Assembly: GCA_022827165.1 (NCBI GenBank) | Contig: JAJDTN010000228.1 | Coordinates: forward strand, 1-19,499 | From: Candidatus Latescibacterota bacterium | GTDB lineage: Bacteria > Latescibacterota > UBA2968 > UBA8231 | Direction: 5' to 3' | DNA length: 19,499 nucleotides | Shown: piece after piece, positions 1 to 7,106 of the stretch | Layout of the letters: each line of letters begins with the position of its first letter | Numbering within the stretch: position 1 is the first letter of the stretch | The notes under the pieces: generated by a model | What the model was told of the DNA's origin: nothing | The model's database searches: none | Seen by the model: the letters and a program-made list of their open reading frames with translations, nothing else | Made by a program: the position numbers and the translations under genes

Positions 1-1
1 C

Positions 2-697
2 TACGTGGGAGTGAGTCCGACGGAGATAGAGGTCCCCAGGAGAGAAGTGGGGGGCCTGATAGCCGGAGGCTTCAGCGTCAATCCCTTCGAGCTGTTTGTC
101 ATGGACGCCGATGGCGGCAACCAGAGGCAGGTGACCGATGACATCCTGAGGGAGTGGTCCGTCGAGTGGTCGGGCCACGACAAGCTCGTCTACTGCGTGG
201 CCAATTGGTATCAACCCTATCCCCGGGAGAAGATCGGCGTATACGAGATCAGCCTGGATGGAGGGCCGGCGCGGATGATCACAGCGGAGCAGGACATGTC
301 CAGCGGAATCCACGCATGGGACTACTACGATCCGGCCCTCTCCCCCGACGGCCAGCGACTGATCGTGGTCAGGGAACGGAACATCAATACGTGGGTGGAT
401 CCGCCCGTCCTGTCCAAACGGACGGATCTGGTGCTGATCGACCTCGCCACGGGAGATCAGACCGTCCTTACGGAGGACAGCATCTTCGGCGAAGTGCGGA
501 CGAGTTTCCTCAGGGCTCCGAGCTGGTCGCCGGATGGCTCCAGGATCCTCTTTGTCGCCGATGGGAGTGGATTCTGGGCCAATCTGTATGTGATGGAAGC
601 GGATGGGAGCGGCCTGATCCGGGTAGTAGAGGAGAATCCACGGGACCCGGCTGGATTCGGGACGAGATATCTGCGCGCCAGCTGGGCGCCTAGATGA
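2..697 (+). CDS. TolB/PD40-type beta-propeller protein, C-terminal fragment
   Basis: The reading frame is already open at the left edge, so the N-terminus and any signal peptide lie outside the window. The visible 231 residues show PD40/WD40-like propeller blades of the kind found in TolB: MDADGGNQRQVTDD, LSPDGQRLIVV, a W-SPDGSRILFVAD blade and a VMEADGSGLIRVV blade. The spacing of these SPDG and DADG motifs fits at least three blades. Proteins of this type are usually exported scaffolds or lipoproteins of unknown ligand; nothing here names a substrate. The stop codon (695-697) lies inside the 3' end of the convergent epimerase gene, giving an 8-bp tail-to-tail overlap. Its base composition is somewhat lower in GC than the genes to its right. 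It could instead be part of a larger prolyl-oligopeptidase-like protein, but no hydrolase motif is visible in this portion. Confidence 0.75.
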   Translation, partial: YVGVSPTEIEVPRREVGGLIAGGFSVNPFELFVMDADGGNQRQVTDDILREWSVEWSGHDKLVYCVANWYQPYPREKIGVYEISLDGGPARMITAEQDMSSGIHAWDYYDPALSPDGQRLIVVRERNINTWVDPPVLSKRTDLVLIDLATGDQTVLTEDSIFGEVRTSFLRAPSWSPDGSRILFVADGSGFWANLYVMEADGSGLIRVVEENPRDPAGFGTRYLRASWAPR

Positions 698-1796
698 AGA
701 GTCGCTCGACGAGCACGTCGACGATGCGCCGGGCCGCGGCGCCGTCCCACAGCTCGGGGACGGCGCCTCTCTTGTAGGTGCCGCCCAACACCTCCTCCGT
801 CTTGCCCTCGATCAGGTCGGCGTCGAGGTCGACGACGGTGGCCGTGCCCACCTCGACGGTGACGGGCCGTTCGGTGTTCGGGCGCAGGGTCAGGCACGGG
901 ACCCCGAAGACGGTCGACTCCTCCTGCAGGCCGGCCGAGTCCGACAACACGAGGCGCGCCTCCTTCTGCAGACGCAGGGCGTCGAGGTAGCCCACCGGCT
1001 CGATGAGGCGCAGGTTCGGCGCCTGCGCAAGCCGCTGTTGCAGGCCGAAGCTCTCGATGCGGGCGCGGGTGCGCGGATGCACGGGGAAGACCACCGGCAG
1101 GCGCCGCTGCACGCGCTCCACCGCGTCCAGGGCCCGCCGCAGGCGCTCCTCCGAATCGACGTTGAAGTCCCGGTGCAGGGTGAGCAGGGCATAGCCCCGC
1201 GGCTCCAGGCCGAGGTCCTCCAGCGCCGTCGACCGGTGCAGGGACTTCAGCGCCGTCCGCAGCGAGTCCACCATGACGTTGCCCACGCAGTGGATCCGCT
1301 CCGCGGGGATACCCTCGGCGCGCAGGTTGGCGTCGGCGTCGCGGGAGGGGGTGAAGAGGTAGTCGGAGACGGCGTCGGTGACGATGCGGTTGATCTCCTC
1401 CGGCATGTGGCGGTCGCGGCTGCGCAGGCCGGCCTCCACGTGGGCCACCGGGACGTGGAGCTTCACCGCCCCGAGGGCGCAGGCCATGGTGCCGGTCACG
1501 TCCCCCACGACGACGACGAGATCGGGCTTTTCCTCGATCAGGACCGGGTCGAAGGCGGCCAGGATGCGCCCCGTCTGCACGCCGTGGGTCCCCGAGCCGG
1601 CCCCCAGGTGGTGGTCGGGTGCCGGCAGGTGGAGGTCGTCGAAGAACACGTCGGAGAGCAGGGCGTCGTAGTGCTGGCCGGTGTGGACCAGGCAGGTGTC
1701 GAAGCGCTCCGGCCGCTCCCGCAACCGGTCGAGGATGGGCGCCACCTTCATGAAGTTGGGGCGCGTGCTGACGACGAGGAGGATCTTGCGCTTCAT
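690..1796 (-). CDS. wecB: UDP-N-acetylglucosamine 2-epimerase (non-hydrolysing)
   Basis: This cytosolic enzyme interconverts UDP-GlcNAc and UDP-ManNAc, supplying ManNAc or ManNAcA for surface polysaccharides. The 368-residue product is close to the usual length of about 370-380. Family signatures run in order: STRPNFMKVAPIL at the N-terminus, LVHTGQHYD, GSGTHGVQTG, VVGDVTGTMAC, HVEAGLRS followed by MPEEINRIVTD, and SDSAGLQEES in the UDP-binding half. The Asp and two Glu residues of the family active site (in VGD, VEAG and MPEE) are all present. The start is the ATG at 1794-1796, because MKRKILLVVSTRPN is the expected N-terminus, although the frame stays open further upstream. No clear Shine-Dalgarno is visible. 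The vapC stop lies 28 bp upstream on the same strand, so cotranscription with the toxin-antitoxin pair is possible. No other polysaccharide gene is visible nearby. Confidence 0.93.
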   Translation of the reverse strand: MKRKILLVVSTRPNFMKVAPILDRLRERPERFDTCLVHTGQHYDALLSDVFFDDLHLPAPDHHLGAGSGTHGVQTGRILAAFDPVLIEEKPDLVVVVGDVTGTMACALGAVKLHVPVAHVEAGLRSRDRHMPEEINRIVTDAVSDYLFTPSRDADANLRAEGIPAERIHCVGNVMVDSLRTALKSLHRSTALEDLGLEPRGYALLTLHRDFNVDSEERLRRALDAVERVQRRLPVVFPVHPRTRARIESFGLQQRLAQAPNLRLIEPVGYLDALRLQKEARLVLSDSAGLQEESTVFGVPCLTLRPNTERPVTVEVGTATVVDLDADLIEGKTEEVLGGTYKRGAVPELWDGAAARRIVDVLVERLFI

Positions 1797-1824
1797 GCTG
1801 GCCGCGCGGGCGCGGGCGAGGGGG

Positions 1825-2238
1825 TCACGCCCCCGAGGAAGGGTCGAGCAACTGCAGGCCGGAGAAGTAGTCCCGCAGGAATCCACGGTCGCGGGCGACG
1901 AGGCGGTCGGCCTGTGTCTGCGCGTGGGCGCCGATCAGGAAGTCGGCCGCGACCCGGCGGCGTGAGCCCCCGCGCGCCAGGTATGCGGCGAAGTGGCGCC
2001 CGGCCAGGATCGCGCTCTGTCGCGAGGACGGGACGAAATCCACCTGCCAGTCGGTGAGGAACTCCTCGAAGGAGTCGGTACCGTCGAAGACCGGATAGAT
2101 CTCGGCGAGGACGCATTCGCAGGCGATGACCTGCCCTTCGCGAGAGGCCCGGCGCAGAGCCTCTTCGGACGGGTCGGCGTGACGGGGGTCGCCGGTGACG
2201 ACGTCCAGAATGATCGATGAGTCGACGGCCGAGATCAT
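1825..2238 (-). CDS. vapC: VapC-type PIN-domain ribonuclease toxin
   Basis: This 137-residue protein has the PIN-domain layout. The N-terminal strand AVDSSIILDVV carries the first acidic residue (Asp6), a Glu sits in VLAEIYPVFDG (about Glu46), and further acids occur in VAADFLIGAHA (about Asp99) and RLVARDRGFL (about Asp117). Together these would bind the divalent metal. VapC toxins cleave RNA, often tRNA or rRNA, and are held inactive by the cognate antitoxin. The ATG start overlaps the stop of the upstream antitoxin gene as ATGA, so translation is coupled; the frame is open further upstream but that extension runs through the antitoxin gene. All expected acidic residues are present, so the toxin looks intact. 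The RNA target cannot be read from sequence. Confidence 0.9.
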   Translation of the reverse strand: MISAVDSSIILDVVTGDPRHADPSEEALRRASREGQVIACECVLAEIYPVFDGTDSFEEFLTDWQVDFVPSSRQSAILAGRHFAAYLARGGSRRRVAADFLIGAHAQTQADRLVARDRGFLRDYFSGLQLLDPSSGA

Positions 2239-2456
2239 CCCCGTATTTCGTCGAGGTACTCGTCGACTCCAAGCCCGGTCGGAAGCCGGCCGCGGCCCCT
2301 CCACTTGCGGAAGACGTCCTCAGGTTGAACCTTGCGCGCCACGAGGACCCCGTCACTGGCCTCGAAGTCCAGAACGGTGCCCGTCTTGAGGCCGAGCTTG
2401 TCGCGGCAGGACTTGGGAATGGTCACCTGCCCTCTTTGAGAGAGTGTCGCCTTCAT
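2235..2456 (-). CDS. AbrB/SpoVT-type antitoxin paired with VapC
   Basis: This is a 73-residue protein with an N-terminal swapped-hairpin AbrB/SpoVT DNA-binding domain: MKATLSQRGQVTIPKSCRD, then LGLKTGTVLDFEASDG. The C-terminal tail (VFRKWRGRGRLPTG, then VDEYLDEIRG) is the type that wraps around and neutralises a PIN toxin. The start at 2454-2456 is supported by a GGAGGG Shine-Dalgarno five bases upstream and by the canonical MKATLSQRG beginning; an in-frame ATG 54 bases upstream lacks both. The order antitoxin then toxin, with a 4-base ATGA overlap, is typical of type II modules. Such antitoxins normally repress their own promoter, and two inverted repeats lie just upstream of the start. Confidence 0.9.
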   Translation of the reverse strand: MKATLSQRGQVTIPKSCRDKLGLKTGTVLDFEASDGVLVARKVQPEDVFRKWRGRGRLPTGLGVDEYLDEIRG

Positions 2457-2463
2457 GTGATCC

Positions 2464-2515
2464 CTCCACGTGGAGTACTTACTCACGAAGTAAGAATCCG
2501 TACTTCCCAAGTCAA
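2464..2515 (-). promoter_or_regulatory. Putative operator/promoter of the AbrB-VapC pair
   Basis: Two inverted repeats are visible upstream of the antitoxin start. CTCCACGTGGAG (2464-2475) is a perfect 12-base palindrome sharing four bases with the GGAGGG ribosome-binding site. CTTAC-7-GTAAG spans 2478-2494. The hexamer GTACTT also occurs twice, 25 bases apart (2475 and 2500). On the minus strand TTGACT lies near 2510-2515 as a possible -35, without a convincing -10. The arrangement suits autorepression by the AbrB-type antitoxin, which is known for such modules, but the exact operator is inferred. Confidence 0.45.
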
Positions 2516-2525
2516 TACCCGCGCT

Positions 2526-3008
2526 TCATGAAGCCGGCGGCCCCTGCCCCGGGAGCGGTTCGAGTGCGAGGTGGACCTCGCCGCCGAACGGGCCCTCCCG
2601 GGTGTGCGTCACCCGAAAGCCGAACCTCTTGTAGAACTCGATCACATCCTCCCAGGTGGAGGTTGTCTCCAGGACGAGCCGCCGGAACCCTGCCTCGGCG
2701 GCCTCCCGGCAGAGCCTGTTCAGCATGCTCTTCCCGATCCCTCGCCCTCGAAGCTCCGAGACCACGGACATCCTGACGATCTCCGCTGCTTCGTCCGACC
2801 TGGGAACCAGCGCGCCCGACCCGACGATCCGGCCGTCGAGCCAGGCCACCAGGAAGGTGGCATCCTCGTAGCTGGCGGCGATGTCCTCCAGGTCCGGATT
2901 CAGCCCCGGGTCGATCTCCCCCCAGTGTTCGGCGAGTCCGGCCAGGATCAGCCTCCGGACAGGTTCCTGGTCCCGGCTCTCGAATGGCTTGATCGAGATT
3001 CCCCGCAT
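2526..3008 (-). CDS. GNAT-family N-acetyltransferase
   Basis: This 160-residue single-domain protein belongs to the GCN5-related acetyltransferases, which move an acetyl group from acetyl-CoA to an amine. Visible are the strand and turn FLVAWLDGRIVGSGALV, the acceptor-side strand IVRMSVVSELRGRGIGKSML, which contains the R-G-x-G-I-G pyrophosphate-binding loop (motif A), and the C-terminal EFYKRFGFRVTHT (motif B). Its ATG directly abuts the stop codon of the aminotransferase gene (TGA then ATG, no gap), so it is the last gene of the minus-strand unit. The acceptor cannot be predicted. It could modify a metabolite made by the unit, or confer self-protection. It is followed, 69 bp on, by the toxin-antitoxin pair. 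Confidence 0.85.
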   Translation of the reverse strand: MRGISIKPFESRDQEPVRRLILAGLAEHWGEIDPGLNPDLEDIAASYEDATFLVAWLDGRIVGSGALVPRSDEAAEIVRMSVVSELRGRGIGKSMLNRLCREAAEAGFRRLVLETTSTWEDVIEFYKRFGFRVTHTREGPFGGEVHLALEPLPGQGPPAS

Positions 3009-4343
3009 TCACGTCGCCGCTCCCAGCTCCCGCGCCGTCTCCTCCACCGCTTCGGTGACGGCGCGCACCGTGGTCTCCACCTCGTCCTCGTCGACGGTGA
3101 AGGGCGGGCTGATGGCGATGTGGTCGCCGCGGACGCCGTCCACAAGCCCGGGGGCGCCGGGCATGATCAGCACGCCCTTGTCGAAGACGCGGTCGACGAC
3201 GGCGGCGGTGACACCGCGCTCCGCGGGAAAGGGCTCCCGCGTCTGCTTGTCGGCGACGAACTCCACCCCGGTGAGCAGGCCCTTGCCGCGCACCGCCCCG
3301 ACGATGGGGTTGTCCAGCAGGGGCTCGAGGCGCTCCAGCATGAGGTCGCCCATGCGGCGGCAGCGGTCCACGAGGTCGTGGGCGGCGACGTAGTCCTGCA
3401 CGGCCAGGGCCACGGCGCAGGAGAGGGGGTTGCCGCCGTAGGTGTGGCCGTGGACGTAGTGGTCCTGCCTCTCGTAGATGGCGTCGTAGATGCCGTCGCT
3501 CACGACGGTGGCGGCGATCGGCGTGTAGCCGCTGCTCAGGCCCTTGCCGGTGGCCAGGATGTCGGGCACCACGTCGAAGTGCTCGAACCCGAAGTCGAGG
3601 CCGGTGCGGCCGAAACCGGTGACCACCTCGTCGGCGATCATGAGCACGTCGTGGCGGTCGCAGATCTCGCGGAGGGTGCGGAAGTAGTCGGGCGGCGGCG
3701 TCAGGCCGGCGCAGGAGGTGCCGAGGATCGGCTCGGCGATGAAGGCGGCGATCGTCTCGGCCCCCTCCTGCAGGATGACGCGCTCCAGGTCCTCGGCGCA
3801 GGTGAGGGCGCACTCGTCGCGGCAGTACGGGCAGCGGTACGGGTAGCAGGGGCGGATGTGGGGGAAGTCGAGGAGGTAGGGCTCGTAGTCGCGGCGCCAC
3901 GGCGACCGCCCCGACATGGAGAGGGCGCCCACGGTGTTGCCGTGCCAGCTCTGCCAGCGCGAGACGATCTTGTGCTTGCCGGGGTTGCCGGTCTCGAGGT
4001 GGTACTTGCGGGCGATCTTCATGGCCGACTCGGTGGCCTCGGAGCCGCCGGAGACGAAGAACACGCGGTTCAGGCCGCCGGGGGTCATCGCCGCGATGCG
4101 GTCGGCCAGCTCGACCTGCGGTTCGGTGAGGAAGCGCGAGTAGGTGAAGGCGACCTTGCGCGCCTGCGCCTCCATGGCCTCGGCGATCTCGGGGACGCCG
4201 TGGCCGATGCTGACCACGTGGACGCCGGCGCAGGCGTCGAGCCAGGCGCGGCCGTCGTCGCCGTAGAGCCAGCAGCCCTCGCCGCGGGTGACGTGGAGCC
4301 AGCGGTCCTTGCGGACGCGGTGGAAGAGGCGGTCGCCGGCCAC
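3009..4343 (-). CDS. Class III PLP-dependent aminotransferase
   Basis: The 444-residue product has the usual length for class III (omega- or subgroup II) aminotransferases, which transfer an amino group between an amine and a keto acid using PLP. Motifs: GVHVVSIGHG near the N-terminus, FFVSGGSEATESAMKIAR for phosphate binding, WQSWHGNTVGALSMSG, the ADEVVTGFGRTG segment with the Asp that contacts the PLP nitrogen, ATGKGLSSGYTPIAA with the Schiff-base Lys, and HGHTYGGNPLSCAVAL. A cysteine-rich insert (PCYPYRCPYCRDEC, then TC) has five Cys within about 17 residues. The start is a GTG at 4341-4343, two bases after the upstream phosphatase stop; no earlier start is plausible and a long upstream extension would run through that gene. 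Substrate is not evident; beta-alanine, GABA or other omega-amines are common in the family. Confidence 0.9.
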   Translation of the reverse strand: MAGDRLFHRVRKDRWLHVTRGEGCWLYGDDGRAWLDACAGVHVVSIGHGVPEIAEAMEAQARKVAFTYSRFLTEPQVELADRIAAMTPGGLNRVFFVSGGSEATESAMKIARKYHLETGNPGKHKIVSRWQSWHGNTVGALSMSGRSPWRRDYEPYLLDFPHIRPCYPYRCPYCRDECALTCAEDLERVILQEGAETIAAFIAEPILGTSCAGLTPPPDYFRTLREICDRHDVLMIADEVVTGFGRTGLDFGFEHFDVVPDILATGKGLSSGYTPIAATVVSDGIYDAIYERQDHYVHGHTYGGNPLSCAVALAVQDYVAAHDLVDRCRRMGDLMLERLEPLLDNPIVGAVRGKGLLTGVEFVADKQTREPFPAERGVTAAVVDRVFDKGVLIMPGAPGLVDGVRGDHIAISPPFTVDEDEVETTVRAVTEAVEETARELGAAT

Positions 4344-4345
4344 GG

Positions 4346-5071
4346 TCAGTCCAGCAGGCCGGCGCGCAGCCGCGTCACCTCCTCCGCGGTCAGCCCGATG
4401 GAGCGCACGTAAGGCTCGATGCCGCCGTACTTGCCGTTCAGGTGCTCGAGGGCGATTTCCATGGCCCTCGCCGGCGAGACCTCCTGCTGGTACTCCTGCC
4501 AGGTCCGGGGGTCGCCCTCCTCCATGCGGTCGACGAGGAAGCGCCCGCTGAGGCTGTAGTCCTCGGCGATCACCCCGTCGGGCACCCCCGCCAGGCCGAG
4601 GAGCAGGGCGGCGGTGACCCCGGTGCGGTCCTTGCCGCCGGCGCAGTTGAACAGGGCGGGCACGGCCCCCGGCGCGGCGAGGGTGCGCAGGATGTCGAGC
4701 ACCTTGTCGCGGCGATTCTCGAGCCACCCGCAGTAGAGGTCGCCGATCCACTCGGCGCTTTCGAGGGGCCCGGAGGCCTCGACGGGTCCCTCGCCGATGA
4801 AGTCCACGTGGCGGTAGTCGACCTCCTCCGAGCCGGCGAAGACGCTGGGGTGCTCGGCCAGGTCGCTGCCGCGCCGCAGGTCGAGGACGGTGCGCAGCCC
4901 CATGCCTACCAGCTCATCGCGGGCCGGTTCGGCGAGTTGGTGGAGCTTGTCGGCGCGCAGGAAGCGGCGCCACCGGGTGGTGCGGCCGTCGGCCGTGGGG
5001 TAGCCGCCGAGATCGCGGACGTTCATGGTGCCTTCGAGATTCAGGTGCCGGCGCGGGTCCAGAGCGGTCAT
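4346..5071 (-). CDS. PTP-type tyrosine/serine phosphatase, copy 2 of a tandem pair
   Basis: This 241-residue protein matches the bacterial tyrosine/serine phosphatase family related to mycobacterial PtpB and Listeria LipA (Pfam Y_phosphatase3). Signatures: NVRDLGGYPTADGR near the N-terminus, WRRFLRADKLHQL, TVLDLRRGSDL, and the P-loop FNCAGGKDRTGVTAA (Cys143, Arg149), followed by VIAEDYSLSGRF. The residue before the catalytic Cys is Asn, where family members usually have His. It is roughly three-quarters identical by eye to the upstream copy and shares a perfect 33-base 3' end (4342-4374 versus 5078-5110), so the pair arose by tandem duplication. The ATG lies 10 bp after the stop of copy 1 and the stop lies 2 bp before the aminotransferase GTG. 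The substrate could be a phosphoprotein, phosphoinositide or small phosphate ester. Confidence 0.88.
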   Translation of the reverse strand: MTALDPRRHLNLEGTMNVRDLGGYPTADGRTTRWRRFLRADKLHQLAEPARDELVGMGLRTVLDLRRGSDLAEHPSVFAGSEEVDYRHVDFIGEGPVEASGPLESAEWIGDLYCGWLENRRDKVLDILRTLAAPGAVPALFNCAGGKDRTGVTAALLLGLAGVPDGVIAEDYSLSGRFLVDRMEEGDPRTWQEYQQEVSPARAMEIALEHLNGKYGGIEPYVRSIGLTAEEVTRLRAGLLD

Positions 5072-5081
5072 CGTGGGACGG

Positions 5082-5801
5082 TCAGTCCAGCAGGCCGGCG
5101 CGCAGCCGCGCAATCTCCTCCGCGGAGAGGCCGATGGTGCGCACGAAGGGCTCGATGCCGCCGTACTTGCCGTTCAGGTGCTCGAGGACGATCTCCATGG
5201 CCCTCGCGGGCGAGGCCTGCTCCTGGTACTCCTCCCGGGTCCGGGGATCCCCCTCCTCCAGGCGGTGGACGAGGAACCAGCCGCTGAGGCTGTAGTCCTC
5301 GGCGATCACGTCGTCGGGCACCCCGGCCAGGCCGAGGAGCAGGGCGGCGGTGACGCCGGTGCGGTCCTTGCCGGCGGCGCAGTTGAACAGGGCGGGCACG
5401 GCCCCGGGCGCGGCCAGGGCGCGCAGGGTGTCGCGCACCTGGTTGCGGCGGACCTCGAGCCACTGGCAGTAGATGTCGCCGGTCCGCTCGGCGCCTTCGA
5501 GCAGGGGTTGGGAGGGATCGATGGGGCTCTCGCCGACGTAGTCCACCTGGAGGTAGTCGACCCCCTCCAGGGCCGCGAAGACGCTGGGCCTCTCGGCCAG
5601 CTCCCTGTCCCTCCTCAGGTCGACGACGGTGCGCAGCCCCAGGCCCAGCAGCTCGTCGCGGGCCGAGTCCGCGAGCTGGTGGAGGCCGTCGGCGCGCAGG
5701 AATCGGCGCCACTGAGTGGTGCGGCCGTCGGCCGCCGGATAGCCGCCGAGATCGCGGACGTTCAGGGTGCCTTCGAGAGCGAGGTGCCGGCGGGGGTCCA
5801 T
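5082..5801 (-). CDS. PTP-type tyrosine/serine phosphatase, copy 1 of a tandem pair
   Basis: This 239-residue paralogue of the following gene has the same domain layout: NVRDLGGYPAADGR, WRRFLRADGLHQL, TVVDLRRDREL, and the P-loop FNCAAGKDRTGVTAA with catalytic Cys141 and Arg147. The general-acid region and the VIAEDYSLSGWF segment are retained, so both copies look catalytically competent. They differ most around residues 70-110, where this copy has two extra residues (SQPLLEGAERTGD), suggesting a different substrate edge. The P-loop again has Asn instead of His before the Cys. The ATG start at 5799-5801 aligns one codon inside the longer MTAL- beginning of copy 2. It lies 17 bp after the oxidoreductase stop. 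An AAGGA lies about 15 bases upstream, rather far for a ribosome-binding site. Confidence 0.88.
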   Translation of the reverse strand: MDPRRHLALEGTLNVRDLGGYPAADGRTTQWRRFLRADGLHQLADSARDELLGLGLRTVVDLRRDRELAERPSVFAALEGVDYLQVDYVGESPIDPSQPLLEGAERTGDIYCQWLEVRRNQVRDTLRALAAPGAVPALFNCAAGKDRTGVTAALLLGLAGVPDDVIAEDYSLSGWFLVHRLEEGDPRTREEYQEQASPARAMEIVLEHLNGKYGGIEPFVRTIGLSAEEIARLRAGLLD

Positions 5802-5818
5802 GGGAGCGGTCGTGTCCT

Positions 5819-6901
5819 TCAGGAGGAGTGGGGGAACAGGGGCATGGTGCGGGCTTCCTCGACGCTCTGCTCGCGGCCCGAGTTGTCGCCGCCGAGCCAG
5901 CGGTAGGGGACCGGGTAGAGGGTGAGGGAACGGTCCTGCAGGGGCAGGGAGACCGGGACGGCGTTGCGCAGGGCGGACTCCCGGGCGGCGATGGCGACCT
6001 CGAGGGACTGGAGCAGGTCGCGGCCGGAGATGCGCAGCTCGCCGCCGTGGCGGACGACGTCGATGAAGGAGCGGATCGAGGTGCCGAGGTAGGAGAAGCG
6101 CGGGTACTCGATGGGGGCGAACGGGCGCTCGACGCGGATGCGGGCGCCGGAATCGTCGAAGCCCTGCCAGACCTCCGGCGGCGCCCAGTTCCAGCGCACG
6201 AGGGCGTCGTCGGTCCAGGCGTCGACGCCGCGGCAGGGCTCACGGGAGCTGAAGACGGGGCACTCGAGGCCGTTGCTGAGGCGGAAGAGGCCGTTGATGG
6301 CGAGGTCCTTGTCCGTGCCGGACTCCAGGGCCTCCTGGGGCGAGCCCCAGGCGGTGACCTCGGCCACCTCGGCGCCGGTGAACAGGCGCATCACGGCGAT
6401 CTGCTGGCAGCCGCCGCCGGAGATCTCGGTGCTCAAGGAGTGGACGGCGGCGCCCCGCAGCTCGCCGAAGTCGCCGGCCCGCAGCCAGGCGGCGGCCTCC
6501 TGCACCTGGCTCATGGCGCGCACCAGGTTGCCGCCGGCGAAGACGACGCCCCGCGACTCGCAGGCCTCGATCATGGCGTCCACGTCGGCCAGCCGGGCGC
6601 CGATCGGCTTGTCGGTGGAGACGCCGCGCACGCCGGCCTCGGCGCTGGCGGTGACGACTTCCTGGATGAACTTGGCGGGCAGGACCACGGCGGCCAGATC
6701 CGGGGTCATGCGGCGGTACAGCTCCTCCACGTCGGCGAAGAGGCCGTCGACGCCGAAGCGCTCGCCCACGGCCTGGAGGCGGCCTCGGTTGGGATCGACG
6801 AGGGCCACGACCTCGGTGTCGGGGAGGGTGTTGTAGACGTCCACGTAGTGCTGGCCCAGGCGGCCGCACCCGATGATGGCGACGGTCAGCTTGTCAGTCA
6901 T
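5819..6901 (-). CDS. Gfo/Idh/MocA-family oxidoreductase
   Basis: The 360-residue protein begins with a Rossmann dinucleotide-binding motif (VAIIGCGRLGQHYVDVY) and the strand VVALVDPNRGRL, then has the family's alpha/beta C-terminal domain. Members oxidise or reduce sugars, inositols and related polyols with NAD(P). The usual EKP motif appears as STDKPIG (Asp97-Lys98-Pro99), so the catalytic Lys is retained. The usual catalytic stretch with His, near an Asp, reads GGGCQQIAVMRLFTG and lacks the His at the expected place. This suggests an altered mechanism or substrate, or a related but non-dehydrogenase role. It is the first gene of the five-gene minus-strand unit and is divergent from the cysteine hydrolase gene. 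No clear Shine-Dalgarno precedes the ATG at 6899-6901. Confidence 0.88.
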   Translation of the reverse strand: MTDKLTVAIIGCGRLGQHYVDVYNTLPDTEVVALVDPNRGRLQAVGERFGVDGLFADVEELYRRMTPDLAAVVLPAKFIQEVVTASAEAGVRGVSTDKPIGARLADVDAMIEACESRGVVFAGGNLVRAMSQVQEAAAWLRAGDFGELRGAAVHSLSTEISGGGCQQIAVMRLFTGAEVAEVTAWGSPQEALESGTDKDLAINGLFRLSNGLECPVFSSREPCRGVDAWTDDALVRWNWAPPEVWQGFDDSGARIRVERPFAPIEYPRFSYLGTSIRSFIDVVRHGGELRISGRDLLQSLEVAIAARESALRNAVPVSLPLQDRSLTLYPVPYRWLGGDNSGREQSVEEARTMPLFPHSS

Positions 6902-7106
6902 GGGGGCCTAATGTGGGGCCCGCGGGGGAGTGCCGCCAGTGCGGGACCGGGCCGGCCGCCCGGAGCCCTGCCCCCGGGCCCGCCGCCAGTGCCGCGCCCG
7001 TGGGACCGCCCGGTGGGCCGCGTGCCCTGCCCCCGGAGGCCCGCCCGTGCTCCTGCCCCCGGAGGCCCGGCGGAGCCGTATACTTCGCGCCCCCGAAGGA
7101 GGATCC
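6902..7106. promoter_or_regulatory. Divergent intergenic region with GC-rich direct repeats
   Basis: This region separates the divergent oxidoreductase and cysteine-hydrolase genes and must carry promoters for both. It is extremely GC-rich, and no clear -35/-10 pair can be seen. An 18-base sequence beginning CCTGCCCCCGGAGG is present twice, at 7026-7043 and 7052-7069, with a 26-base period; a degenerate third version (CCTGCCCCCGGGCCCG) starts near 6967. An AAGGAGG ribosome-binding site (7096-7102) sits four bases before the hydrolase ATG. Confidence 0.5.
7026..7069. repeat. Two copies of an 18-base direct repeat, 26-base period
   Basis: The copies at 7026-7043 and 7052-7069 are identical and separated by 8 bases. 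They lie 38 bases or more upstream of the hydrolase start, in the divergent promoter region. They could be paired binding sites for a regulator or simple GC-rich expansion. Confidence 0.6.

Noticed and set aside
2571..4412. Long plus-strand open frame of 613 codons
   Set aside because: It lies antisense to the aminotransferase and acetyltransferase genes and has the skewed Val/Gly/Ala/Asp composition produced by high-GC antisense frames. No domain is recognisable.
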